Below, piece after piece: positions 22,491 through 34,020 of a stretch of DNA of 64,000 nt; the first letter of the stretch is position 1; each line of letters starts with the position of its first letter. The notes under the pieces are model-generated. The model had not been told where the DNA came from. It saw only the letters and a list, made by a program, of their open reading frames with translations, and made no database searches. Position numbers and translations under genes: made by a program. Source of the stretch: Cerioporus squamosus (Eukaryota; Basidiomycota; Agaricomycetes; Polyporales; Polyporaceae); the NCBI GenBank assembly GCA_022592435.1, contig JABYQS010000093.1:93989-157988 (forward strand). The letters are read 5' to 3'.

Positions 22491-23682
22491 CGGGAAGGGA
22501 TGGTATGAAGGCAGTATCTGCACTTCGCGGCATTATAAAGCTTTGTTGCTATCGGACAGGCTTGTGCGCAGTGCTATTTGCTCCGAGACACACGGAAAAC
22601 AGCCCGCGAGGAGTGAGCTTGGGATGTCCACCCACATGTTCTCCAATACAGGTGTCAGGACAGCTACGCTGTGGAAGGGCGACCTCGAGTTGGCGAGATG
22701 ACTATGGCTGGCAACGGCTGGTAGTCATACTGCCTATCACGATGCTCCGGGTGACACGCAATGAGGGGACGAGAGGCACTCCCCCTCTTGTGCTCCCCGT
22801 AAGAGGCAATAAGATTACGCACTCTGTTGAGTGTGTGGTGGCGCACGCGTCGAGTTGCACGCATTCGTCCACCACGCACTGGAGGGCATGTTGTTGCCAG
22901 GCACTTCCCTGCAACAGACGTTACGAGATTAGCAACATTGACTAAACACAGACTGTGCGTATATACCCATGGGGACCATCGTCTCGAGCGACACCATGCT
23001 CCTGAGTACTTAGCATGCATCGCCAAAATCCAAGTCTTGATAGCAGCACACGCCGGAGATACAGCCGGCAACTGGTAACACGCCGAGCGGTGGCATGTAT
23101 TCGCATGGTGGTTCAATGAAGGAATGCAGCCATGATTCCGTGAGCGAATGAATGAGTTCCGGAAGGCGACATGCTGAAGCGTGTAGGGAGCATGGTGTCG
23201 ACGTCACCGTCGCAAGTGCCATCATGGCCAGTCGATGTAGGTGATAGCTCGCTGCACGACAGTTCCTCCTTGGCTGAGAGTGACGTGAGCACCGCAGGAT
23301 GCTGAGGGACATGGTACATGAAGGAAACAGTCTTCAAGCTACCGACTCGAGTGCGGCGTGTCGTGCCGTTCCAGATCCAGATGAAACTGAGGGATCTTAT
23401 CTCATCTACCAGCGCTTCGTAGTCCTCATCTCGCTCGAGGCTGCCAACAACTTAGTCTTCAACTTCATACTTCAAGAGTATCCTCAAACCGAACCAAAGC
23501 AGAATTGACTACAGAAGTACAATACACGGTACACAGTAAGAGACCAAGAAAATGTCCGAGGAAGACACCACACGCGCACGCACGAAGTCCAACTTGGCTT
23601 TCCGCCGTCCTGACGCCGAACCCAACCACCCGAACGGTGCTCCGTTGTGTGCTCACTCCAACCGGGTGGCGTCAAACCCAGT
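22491..23682. other. Intergenic between NACHT-C and FtsJ-like gene
   Basis: About 1.2 kb with the NACHT-C promoter and the 3' flank of the methyltransferase gene. No coding sequence recognised. Confidence 0.45.
22533..22537 (-). promoter_or_regulatory. TATA-like element of NACHT-C
   Basis: The minus strand reads ctttataatg about 43 nt upstream of the chosen ATG at 22490, which supports that start. Confidence 0.35.
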
Positions 23683-24935
23683 CTAGTGGATATTTCTCCT
23701 CTTGAACAAGGTGCGAAGGCCTGCGACCTGCGTCGCCCACGTCTGTCGTCCAAGCTCAACCAACCGATCCACGTACTCATCCAGTATCGCCTCCGCGTCC
23801 GCGACAAAATCCAGATCGCCCTCCACGAGCATCCTTCCGACGCCATTGAACGGCCCGCCCTGCTGCATCTCACTCCACAGCGCCCGCAACGCCTGCAGGT
23901 ACAGCCCGCGCTTGCCAGCCTGCTCCTCCGAGCGGAAGACCCCCTTCGCGATCACGTACGACGTGCCGCGGGAGGCGTGCATGGTCTGCGGCTTGTGGAG
24001 CACGAGCTCGTCCGAAATGCTGTCGAGGAGGAAGAGCAGCTGGGATGCGGGGAAGCACTCGATGTGGGAGAGCCGCGTCACGATGGTCCCGCCGCGAGAG
24101 ACGGACTCGAGCGCGATGATGATCTGCGTGATGAGCAGACGGTCGCGGTACGCGCCATGCGCGGCCTTGAGCACATCCGCGTCCGCGCTGAGGGTGGCAA
24201 TGGAGGGATGCTGGTATGTACGCAACGCGTGGCCGTCGAGGATGACGAGAGGGAAGTGGCCGATGAAGTCGTCCCGGAGTCGCTTGCGGGGGCGGTTGCT
24301 GAGGTCGATGGGTGACACCGCCGGGGACAGGTCGTATTCGAGGATGTCCCTTTGGATATGCGTATAGCGACGGCGAAGATACTGCTCCAATAGGAGAGCG
24401 TGCCCTCCCATGCGCTCGGGGAGGGATATACCAATCCCTCGTGCACTTGGAACACTTTGGAGGACATAAGAACTGAATCCACCAGGAGCGCATCTGAATT
24501 TGAACGTAGTGAGCACATATCGGACCATGAAGTGCGACTTTTCGCTCACCCGACGTCCAGGAACCTAACCTTCGTGGACGGATTTGGATGCACGAAGTTC
24601 GCCGCGTTGTCCAACTCCGCCATTATGTTCCGCATCTTCTCGAACCATGTGTGCTCGGCCTGTTTGGTGGGGCTGTCAGCTATCTTGCGCAGAGTCTTGA
24701 AGTAGCCGTCGAGGTTGTCATCTTCCCAACCCTGCATGGAATCCCGTCAAGTCGTATCCGACGGTGCGTGCGGTGCAAGTTGGTGATCTTTACTCACCTT
24801 ACTTCGCAGCGCGACGAGCTCTTGGAGCTCCGGTACGTCACGCCTGGCCAAGATAGCCGCGGCTCCGAGCCGGCGCGTGGTGTTGTCAGTCTGCACAGCA
24901 GGTCGGCTGTAGGGGTAGTCTGTGAGTGATGCCAT
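23683..24935 (-). CDS. FtsJ-like SAM-dependent methyltransferase domain protein
   Basis: Exons 24798-24935, 24550-24731 and 23683-24493 give 376 residues. Residues around 105-113 form the S-adenosylmethionine-binding motif I (RFLDVGCAPGGFSSYV), and near residue 190 there is LVILDGHAL with the motif-IV aspartate, as in FtsJ/RrmJ-type 2'-O-ribose methyltransferases. The catalytic K-D-K-E set is not complete: the place of the third residue reads GGTIVTRLS (R for K), and the expected final S-E-Y reads TSYVIAK without the glutamate. The fold is therefore well supported but the reaction is not. An N-terminal helical part of about 100 residues precedes the domain. A TATA-like element (TATAAG on the minus strand, 24973-24978) lies 38 nt upstream. 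Confidence 0.8.
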
Positions 24936-25333
24936 GGCTAGGGGAGGGCCCGGGTCGTCGCGCGTCCTTGAACTTATACTGTGAGACGCAAAGTTTGACA
25001 GCGCAAACGTGCCTGGAGGGCCATTCTGCAGCGACGACTTCCGACGCGGATCTGCAGCAACCTGCCTGAGACAACCTGCGAGGCCTTACCGCAGCATCTG
25101 CACATGACCCAGGAGGAGGCCGCAGATACCGAGCAGCTGCCAAGTCTACACAACTACCGCAGCACGAGCGTCAGTCAGCAATTTAAGCAGATACTCGAGG
25201 ATACAGACATACCGTCTCGGGACACCAGCATGGAGCAGATATCGACACGCACTCGTACAGGAACGTAATATATTGCGTCTATATGTGGATGAGATATGAG
25301 CACGTTTCGAGAGCCACTCCTCGCAGCAAAGTC
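24936..25333. other. Intergenic PIC2-FtsJ
   Basis: Short interval with the PIC2 3' UTR and the promoter of the FtsJ-like gene. No gene seen. Confidence 0.5.
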
Positions 25334-26511
25334 TCAATGTCCACCAGTCGTGCCCAAGCCCGCCGCAGTCTTGACGGTGTCGTATATCCACCACTGGAAG
25401 CCCGTAAGCGTCCCAATCATGATAACACGCGTCCCAAGCCCCTTCGTCGCGAGCGCCACGAGGCCAGTCTCGGACGCGATCGCAGCTAGGCTCTTGCCGC
25501 GGTTAGCGGGCTTGCCCATGAGCGACACGAGCGAGTCCGCGGGATGTGAGACGAGCGCGCAGACGACGCCCGCGAGGTACCCGGAGGCAAAGGTGATACC
25601 GAGCTGAGTCGTCTTGCTGTACGAGTCTATGGGCGAGGTGAAGACGTGCTTGTAGAAGAGCGAGACGATGTACTCGAAGCAGAAGAACTTCGCCATCGTG
25701 TATGGGATCTGTGTGTGCGCAGGCCGTCAGCAATAGCACGCGTCTCTGTGCTGTGTGTGGCAGGGAACGACGTACCTGACGAGACCACAATGGCACGAGC
25801 GAGCCGAACGGGTAGCGAGTCTCCGCGTGGAGCCTGCTCATCTCGCGCAGTGCAGCCATCATGGGAACGGGGAACGTGCCCGAGGGGCTCGTCTGGATCT
25901 TGACCTTCGTCATCTCGAGCGGACAGAGCGCGATGTCGGCGATGAACTCTGCGGAGGCGGAGCCGGCGAGCCAGATGGCGCCCTTGTACTTCTGCGAGGC
26001 CTCTTCTCCTGCGAGGTTCATGTATGCATCTTTGAAGACCTCGTAGAAGCCGAACTTGAAGAGGCCCTGGAGCGAGTAGCCAACGAAGGTTGGGCCGACG
26101 CCCTTCCAGAAACCCTTGACGCCTTCTTCGGCGAGGATCGTCCTGAAGCCGGGGATGAGGCCGCGGTACTTTGCCGGGTCGACCTAGAGTGAACCATCAA
26201 CGTTAGCGCTACAAGGATAGTCGTGGACGGCATTGATTCGCAAGCGACTCACCTGCATGTTACATTTGGTGACATCCAGAGGTGTCATGCCAGCGTGAGT
26301 GATGCCGCAGGAGAGGCCACCGGCGAGTATGCACGTCATGTAATACTTTGCATCGTGAGGAACCGGCCCAAGATACCTAGACAAAACGTGGTTAGCAGCG
26401 GCCGAGCGAACAAGCGTGGAGCAGTGCGAAGCTAACGTCAAGATCAATTTGGGAAACGTACCTGGCATTCCAGGTCGAGTTTGTCACGCTCGAAGGGGTG
26501 AGGTGGGCCAT
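25334..26511 (-). CDS. PIC2: mitochondrial phosphate carrier, second copy
   Basis: Inner-membrane phosphate carrier, paralogue of PIC1 in opposite orientation. Exons 26462-26511, 26253-26376, 25776-26183 and 25334-25708 give 318 residues. Signatures PLDVTKCNMQ, PLEMTKVKIQT and PADSLVSLMG are all present. Exons 2-4 have the same lengths as in PIC1; only the first exon is longer, giving an N-terminus with four extra residues. An in-frame ATG four codons upstream (26523) is an alternative start, but the taccCATGGC context of 26511 is the one shared with PIC1. No lesion seen, so both copies may be active; different N-termini may affect import or expression. Confidence 0.94.
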
Positions 26512-26560
26512 GGGTACTGCCATGCGTCTAGATCGTGTATCGTCAGCGCTGGAGCTACAG

Positions 26561-26567
26561 CTATATA
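26561..26567 (-). promoter_or_regulatory. TATA box of PIC2
   Basis: The minus strand reads TATATAG 50 nt upstream of the PIC2 ATG, a plausible TATA element. Confidence 0.4.
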
Positions 26568-27821
26568 CGACGGATTAGACGACACCATTTGTCCAGAAGT
26601 CGGATTGCGGTTTCTTGACCGCCGCCATTCCGACCAACTTCGTCAACCTCGTTACGTGGCAGCAGCGCCATAGGTTCAGGAGCGCGCACGACCTTTGTTC
26701 ATCGCAGGGCACGAGTCCCTAGCGCCTCGGAGTTGCTGCAGGTGAAACGATACGCTCTATGTTCCCGGTACAAGAGTTTGACGGATCTAGGAAAGAAGTG
26801 GAGGAAACGGAACAACATCGCCAGCGCGCTTGTCCGCTGCGGTTAGGGCGGCGTCGTGCGAGAGGGCAAACACGCGCAAATATGGGTTCGTTCCCCGAGA
26901 ACGCCGATACGCGCCTCTGTGCGCTCTACCTATGACTCCCTTCCATGCGCATATCTATCCCCGCTGCAGCTCAACCAGTTTTCCACAACCGACTCGGACG
27001 GCTGTTGACTTCTTGTGAGTCTTGTATGCGAGGAGGAGTACATCGAGATGCTGAGGTCTGCATCGTAACTCTCTTCAGTAGAATTTGACGGTCTCATCCG
27101 GCGGACAGATGCACCGTCCGTACGGTACTAATGCACACTGTTCAGCGTCGACGACAACGACTATGACGCATTTCGAGCATGTGGCACTACGGTCAACGCC
27201 GTAAGTAAGTGACACTGCTCTTCGCCAGGAACGATGCCATCGCACGTTCGAGTTCATCCCTGGAGGGCTTCCGGTGATCTACGCAGCAGGTGACATGCGT
27301 GTGCGCTGGTGACAGCTTGACCCTACTTTCTAACCACTCTATCTCAAAACCCGAGGAAATCGGGTCTCGTACCCACGTCGGCGTGCGTACCCGGACGAGA
27401 TGTCATGTTGCAGTCCACTGCCGTCGCTGGTAGGCATTCTGCAAGTGGCCTCGTTTACTGACTACATGTCAAGGTGCATCGCTTTGAGGGACATTTAGCC
27501 TTGGATCATGGCAGCGGGCTAGTGTGGGCCCGGATGAAACGTCGACCAAATTTAAAGTGACGTGTGTGATGGTCATGCCTCCAGTTGTAGTCGCTAACCT
27601 CTGCATTAACGTCAGGTTCGCCTCCGTTTGTTACGAACCTCTGCAGGAATATGTCGGCGACGCTTCCTGAGGAATGGTCCTGATCGTTTCAGCAAGAGAC
27701 CGTAGTAGCCCTGCATTCCGGTAACAGGAGGAGCCGAACATGCAGTGGATCAGTATATGATCTCCTATAGGATTGGGCCCAAGTATCGGCATCCCCGTAC
27801 TCTCATAGAGGCTTCGCAGCC
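26568..27821. other. Intergenic between divergent PIC2 and CE3
   Basis: About 1.25 kb. It must contain upstream regulatory sequence for both genes. I recognise no gene, repeat or RNA in it. Confidence 0.45.
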
Positions 27822-30199
27822 ATGTCTTTCCGCCTTCACTCCTGTCTCTGGCTCGCGATTTCGCTCTATGCAACAGTAGCTTTGCCAGCAGCCCTCGCTG
27901 TCGCCTCGACGGTTACTCTTGACCAAGCTACGGTCATTGGCACAACCAACGGCTCAGTGACGACATTTATCGGTATCAACTACGCAGAACCTCCGTAAGC
28001 ACACCACCATTTTTTCTCCTTTCCGTTGAGCCTTGCTAATGAGCGACGTTCGATGCCCAGCATCGGCGACCTGCGTCTTCGCCTTCCGAAGCCAGTACTC
28101 GGTTATAATGGGACGATCAATGCGACTCAGCCGGCCACCCAATGCATACAGATCAATCCCGGGATCCGTAAAGATATGCCTGTCGAGATGCTGCAAGATA
28201 TGGGAGCGTACCTCAAAGTCGTTATCGGCAGCGAACCTGATGTCCCACAAAGCGAAGACTGTGGGCACCGATGTCTTCCCATACACGTTCATATTGATGA
28301 CTAAATTCTTCGTAGGTCTCAGTGTAACCGTCCAAGTCCGTAGTGGGACACCGCCTGATGCGAAGCTCCCTGTTTCCTTTGTGAGTGGGCATTTTGTATG
28401 CGTAATGCATGCCGCTCACAGACCCTCCACAATGCGTACAGTATATTTATGGCGGTAAGGGAGATCACTGTGCGGTGCAGCTCATTCCACCTCACCATTT
28501 TCTTCTCCCTTTCTTTCAGGTGGATTCGCTACGGGTTCCTCTGTGAAGTACGTCGTCGTCTGCAACCATAGATCACTACGCGTGTTCACCAATCCTGAGC
28601 AGATTCCTCGGAGACGCTCTCGTCACTCGGTCCATTGCCAATGACCAGCCTGTCATATACGTCGTTTTCAACTATCGCCTAAACGGTATGTCGCACGTCA
28701 CTAAGGTTGCTGCGTGATCATGTCTGACTGCTGTCCCTAGCGTTTGGCTTTCTGGGCAGAAAGGAAGTGAAGGAGGCCGGTGTCGGAAATCTTGGTCTGC
28801 ACGACCGTGAGTCTCACTGACTGCTCTCTAGAGACAGTAGACCACACCTCAACTGATGTCCTACTGCCACGCTTTCCACAGAGCGCCTTGCTCTGAAGTG
28901 GGTGAACAAGTACATCTCTGCCTTCGGCGGCGACCCGGAGAAGGTCACGATGTACGTCTTCGCTGTACTCACGACGAGAAACACATTCTGACGTTTGCCA
29001 TGCCACAGCTGGGGCGCGAGCGCCGGTGCTGCCTCTGTCAGTCTTCAGATGGTCACGAACGGCGGAGACAACGAGGGTCTTTTCCGCGGCGCAGTCATGC
29101 TGTCGGGCTCGCCCTTCCCGAACGGAGACATCACCCACGTTCAGAACTACTACGACATCATCGTCGAGCAAACTGGCTGCAAGAACTCCACCGATACGCT
29201 CGAGTGCGTCCGCCAGGTTCCTGTGGATACGTTGCTCGCGGCTGCAGCTACACTGCCCAACTTGTTCGACTACACGGTGCGCTCTCCGTTGCGACTCGGA
29301 CAGCCGCATAACTGCCACTCATTGACGCGTCGCATCCAGGGCCTGGCGCTTCCTTGGTCTCCTCATTCGGACGGCGTCTTTTTGAAGGCCCCAGCTCAGC
29401 ATTTGGTTCTGGACGGCCAAGTCTCCAAAGTTCCGTTCATCACCAGCGACGCCCTCGACGAAGGGACGATCTTCGCCACCGGAAGCTTCAACGTCACGTG
29501 TGTCATCCATCCTCCTACTGTCACCGAATGCCTGACTCACCTTTGCACAGGACGGAGACCGAGTTCCGGGACTACGTACAGAGAGTCTTCTTCCGAAACG
29601 CTCCCAAGGACGCGCTAGACCTGGTCTTCAAGCTCTACCCAGACGATCCCGCTGAGGGATCTCCTTTCGGCACTGGGGACGCGAACCAGCTCGCGCCGAT
29701 GTACAAGCGCATGGCGGCGTTCCAGGGGGACGTGGTCTTCTCAGCACCTAGGCGGTTCTTCCTCGATCAGCGATCATCCAAACAGCCTACCTGGTCGTAT
29801 AGTGAGTTTTCGGTCCTCCTGTTATCGCGACACCAGTGCTCAGAGGAGCTTGTCTTGAAGTCAGTCAACGCGGGGCATTTCAGGGTCTCGGTGTCGTGAG
29901 TCGCACTTCCCCCGCATACTATTTTGGCTCTTCTCACCGACGGACACCTGTGGCCCCACCTCAGCGACTCCATCCCGCCGCTCTTCGTCCCGAACGAGGT
30001 CACGGACTTCGTCATCCAGTTCACCGCAACGTTGGACCCGAACGGCATCCCGAACCAAACGGTGCAGTGGCCGAAGTACGACTCGCATAGCCGGCGGATC
30101 CTGATGCTCGTGGACGGCGGGCTTGAGCTGGGGAACGACACTCTGCGGTTGGGCCCAATGGCAGGCTTGACCGCGCTGTCTCTTGCTCACCCGCTCTGA
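27822..30199 (+). CDS. CE3: secreted type-B carboxylesterase/lipase with a lost splice acceptor
   Basis: Paralogue of CE1 and CE2. ATG at 27822, signal-peptide-like N-terminus (MSFRLHSCLWLAISLYATVA), exon 1 27822-27994, exon 2 from 28061, TGA ending at 30199. Seen: SIGDLRLRLPKPVL-type start of exon 2, YIYGG/GFATGSS oxyanion loop, GFLGRKEVKEAGVGNLGL, elbow WGASAGAASVSLQM, acid SDALDEGT (an intron present in CE2 is missing here), and the C-terminal EVTDFVIQFTATLDPNG. Before the catalytic-histidine exon (PHLSDS) the intron starting gtgagt near 29896 should end in AG at 29952-29953, but the sequence is gtgg. The next AG would remove the histidine codon and shift the frame. The gene may therefore be non-functional or use a non-canonical splice site. 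Confidence 0.78.
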
Positions 30200-30409
30200 G
30201 TTCAGCTCGAACTGCAGACCAGAAGCGAACCTCTCCTCTGCGCGCGCAGCCCTATCGCATGCCGAACACAAGCTGGACAGGGAGAGGACGGCTCGGAATA
30301 TCGTGCGCAGCGCAGTATGGCTTTCACCGTTCCTTGCACCTTCGACCACTGAGTTGCGATGTGGCCATAGTTCGTTGTCATGTTCTTCTTTGCACCCATA
30401 CTACCATAA
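30200..30409. other. CE3 3' flank
   Basis: No coding signal distinct from shadow frames. Confidence 0.4.
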
Positions 30410-30910
30410 TCGAGGCTCAACTTTCCCGTTCGCGCTCTCAGGTGCGCACGCAGCGCAACTCTCTGGCGAGCGAGCGCGATGCAAGCGCACGTCTCTCCGC
30501 TAATATCTCCCAGCTCAGACAATTTGGTGAACATCTGGCCGCCGAGAAGCGAAGGCCGCAATCCGAACGCTGCGACCTCGCGAACCTGTCCACACGCATC
30601 AACGATTGCCTTCACATCGTCCATGCCTCGCTGAGCAAGCTCGAAGACGATCTCGACTATGTCCTCGATGCGCAACGTCCTGTCGAGGACACGAGGCGTC
30701 ATAGTTGCTCTTGGAGCCGACGTGATGTTCGAGGGACCTCTTGCGCAGTTGGACAACGCTGCGTTCGGCACCCTCGACAAACTTGTAGTTGCTATCAAGC
30801 GCCGCCAGCTTGCGGTCAGACTCACGGGGCAGATTGGTTCGTGCTACGATCTCTCACATATGATACTTATTCTCTTCGGTACTCTGTTTGCTGCGCTGAC
30901 CTGCATGAGG
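30410..30910 (+). pseudogene. Probable remnant related to the helical protein at 31332-34020
   Basis: Two overlapping plus-strand frames encode amphipathic helices. The first reads QRNSLASERDASARL, then LSTRINDCLHIVHASLSKL and DDLDYVLD; after a frame change it continues with MRNVLSRTRG. The hydrophobic pattern parallels the C-terminal half of the next gene (AILLKAIEFLCELKKYL, NNLVHFFDAVNNLV). I infer a decayed tandem copy. There is no credible start or stop, and chance resemblance between helical sequences is possible. Confidence 0.35.
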
Positions 30911-31331
30911 ATGCAACGAGGATTCGGTGCTCAGCTGACTGAACCTAATACAAGTTCGCCGCTACCGCAGTGTACACACGTTGACCGGTGTCAGTTTCAA
31001 CCAATGCTTGAAGCGACGAAGTCTTGCACGTTGTGAGCGGATATGCGCATGGCGACCAACCTCGAGACCTCGAAGCGGCGCCGAGCCAGACAAGACGGGC
31101 GATCGGCGAGCTGATGAAGGCTACCACCAGGAGGGGGTCAGGGTATAACTTACGGTCCTGTGGTTATAAGGTTTAATTTCCAGGACTTCTTCGTTGCGGA
31201 TTAACAGTCCGAAACCAGCTACACCACTCAGCACTCGGTTTACTGAAATCTCCGGCCCTCGACTCCGCACCTCTGCAGCTCGCCAGCTTTAGCCTTTGAA
31301 CTCCGAGTCTCCACTCTCAACGACCGTACCA
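30911..31331. other. Intergenic upstream of the helical protein gene
   Basis: No gene recognised; should contain the promoter of the next gene. A TATAA at 31166-31170 is rather far (165 nt) from the ATG. Confidence 0.4.
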
Positions 31332-34020
31332 ATGCACGGCAATATGACTTCCGCCCAGACAATTGACGACAGAGTGGCCGAGACACAGTCTGGGGCAGAT
31401 GAGGTGCGAGATTTTGCTCTCAGGTAAGTGATACACGAATCTGTGCGAAGCGTGCTCTGACACCAGGCCAAGGACATCATACGCATTCCCAAGTGCGGAC
31501 GTCCTCGTACCAGCTCCTATGGCCGTATCAATTCTAGGTGAGTTGTGATGCCATCCTATGTTATGATCCTGGACGTACTAAATTATCTTCAGGTCAGCTT
31601 ACTCTCGTAGCGACAGCGACAGACTTCAAGCTCGTGCAGCCCACGGAAGGGTTCAAGCATGTCCGATACCCAGATAGCTTCCGCGCGACTATCATGCAGC
31701 TCGTCAACTCGGGATGTCTTGCGCTCAACCACTCCTTCGTCAACTTCGACGAGATCAACAAGCGTTGCGCCGCTGTACGCCCAGGAGTTAATAACATTGT
31801 GGGCCTCCTGATCGGACACGAAGACAACACCCCGCGTCAGAACGAGCTCGCGCTCGAGCGGCACCTTCCCAATCAGATCGCATCCCTCAGCAAGACGGTG
31901 CAGGCCTGTCTCGACAAGGCGAAGGAGACCGATGATGTCTTTGGCCAGCTGTTAGAGCTGACAATGGAGATTCACGAGTCGTGCACAGCTACTCAAGGTA
32001 CGCATCCGTACTGCGCTCGCAGACACCCTCACATCTGAGCACTTGGCAGGGGATAACGAGGGTCGCAATCGCGAAGCGGACGTCCGCAAGGCCTCTTGGG
32101 TGCAAGAGCAGAGCGCAATGGAGAGCATGAAGCAGATCAGCGTCGAGACAATGCAACGCGCTCGGGAGGACTTTACCAACACCCAAGAGCAATTCAACGA
32201 AGCGGCGAACTCCATGCCTGGTGGTACGCTGACGACCATACTTTTCCCGAGGATCTGCTCTCTGACCCATATTCTGGCGCCGAGTAGCATGGACAATCGC
32301 TGGGCTTGAACTTGTCGACACGGCCAAATCACAAAATTCCCTGGTCCACGTTCTGTCACTCAGACTTTCCAACGTCATCGGACAGGTGAAGGCATCATTC
32401 TCGCGCTCCTCGAGCTGTACCGGCGTGCGCCCCGAGCCTGCAGTTGACATGACGGACGTCCATGACCCCGGGTATCAGCAGGCATCTACTCTCCGCAAGT
32501 ATGCAGAAATGCTCGACACCATGTTGTCCTCGGGGGACGATCGTCGTCCGGACTGGGACACTATCAAGTCCTACGAGAATGGCGGCTGCATCGCAGTGCG
32601 CGTCGGGTTTGAGCAGATCCTCAAGAGCATCAAGCCGGACCATACTTGTGCGGGGCACGCCACCCGTCACGCATTAGACTTTGCGGAAAAGGGCATTGAG
32701 GTGCGCAATGGATCATTCAACCGGGTCACACACTACAGCTCAGACTGAACTGCATCTTCGCAGTTCGCGCGAAAGCTAGGATCGATGGTTCCTCCGGGGA
32801 ATCAGACAGAGATATCGCTACTCACGAGGGAAGTGTCCGCATGGCGAGACGAGGTGATCGCGTTCGCCTGCAAGGCAGACCTCAAGCTCGGCACTTCCCA
32901 CATGAGCCCGAAGGCGTTCCTCCCGGAACCCAACTACTCCTCTGCCAGTGGTGGAAGCAGCGCAGAGCTACTCGTTCGTAACGCGCAATATCGGCTGGCT
33001 GTTACCCAAGCACAACTAAACGCGAGCAAGGAAAGCTCTCGGGCGGCTTCGGACAAGCTCATCGAGATCAACGGTCAGCTCGGAGAGATACTAGCTCAGA
33101 TAGCCGGGGTTGACGTCCAGAAGCAGAATGTAAGTATGTACTCAACCCTGTTCAGATGCGCCTCTCCAGGATGCGCTGTTCCCTACACTCATACTTTGGT
33201 AGTGGGAGGAGATCACAGCAATATTGCTGAAGGCCATCGAGTTCCTCTGCGAGCTGAAGAAGTACTTGAACAACCTCGTTCATTTCTTCGACGCTGTCAA
33301 CAATCTCGTCTCCGTCACGCTTCGAGAGACCGCGGACCAGTTCATACAGATCGTCAAGGATGCCACAGCCATCGAGCTCGAGCCGGTCAAGGACGCAAAG
33401 AGGCTCGGCGGTGTGTCCTTGGATGCGTGGGCTCGCGAGGTGCGCGTCCAACTGTTCCTCATGGATACTTGGCAGCTCAGTCGATGTATAGGCGATCTAC
33501 AACCACGCCCTATCTTCAGCGAAAGTAAGCAGCGTTGTCGAGAACATCAGTGACGTGAGCGTTGCTGGCTGCATGGTAGACACGGAGGTCGGTCACTAAA
33601 GCTGATTCTAGATGTACATCACTCTATATGACGGCACCCAGGTGTGAACATGCTTCTCGAGATGGGCAGGCTGGTCGGGTCGAACAATCCGGAGGAGATA
33701 GCGGCCGCTGGTCAAGAGCTTCAAAGTTGGGCGAAGGAAGCAAGCGACAGGATTGTGCAGCTCGTGTCCGAGGTACGTCCACACCAGAGTTGTCGGGCAT
33801 GTCTCACGGGAACGTTGCGTCGCAGAGGATGAACGCGAACGAACTCGACATACAGAACCGTATGCAGGAGTTGGGAGCTTCATTGGGGAGCATCCTGCCA
33901 CGCTCTTCAAAAATGGAGGAGATCATCCATCGGGCAGAGGCGTCGCAGGTTCGAGAGATCGCTGAACGGATTGAAATCGCCGTCAGGCAGAACCCGGTGC
34001 TCAAGAGACTCTTCGTGTGA
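31332..34020 (+). CDS. Long alpha-helical protein resembling fungal pore-former-like family
   Basis: Exons 31332-31423, 31467-31537, 31593-31997, 32050-32223, 32288-32700, 32764-33129, 33203-33439, 33492-33554, then about 33612 to 34020, with an intron after the VQLVSE codons. The roughly 800-residue product is nearly all predicted helix by pattern: an N-terminal PAPMAVSILGQLTL segment, a central WTIAGLELVDTAKSQ region, long charged helices (AQYRLAVTQAQLNASKES), a more hydrophobic pair (AILLKAIEFLCELK, NNLVHFFDAVNNLVS), then AIYNHALSSAK and a coiled-coil end. This order resembles uncharacterised fungal proteins that look like alpha-helical pore-forming proteins of the ClyA/HBL kind; that link is my inference, not seen directly. 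Near 33641 the exon starting MYITLYDGTQ runs into a stop unless one base is restored or a weaker donor upstream is used, so the gene may be frameshifted. Confidence 0.65.
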
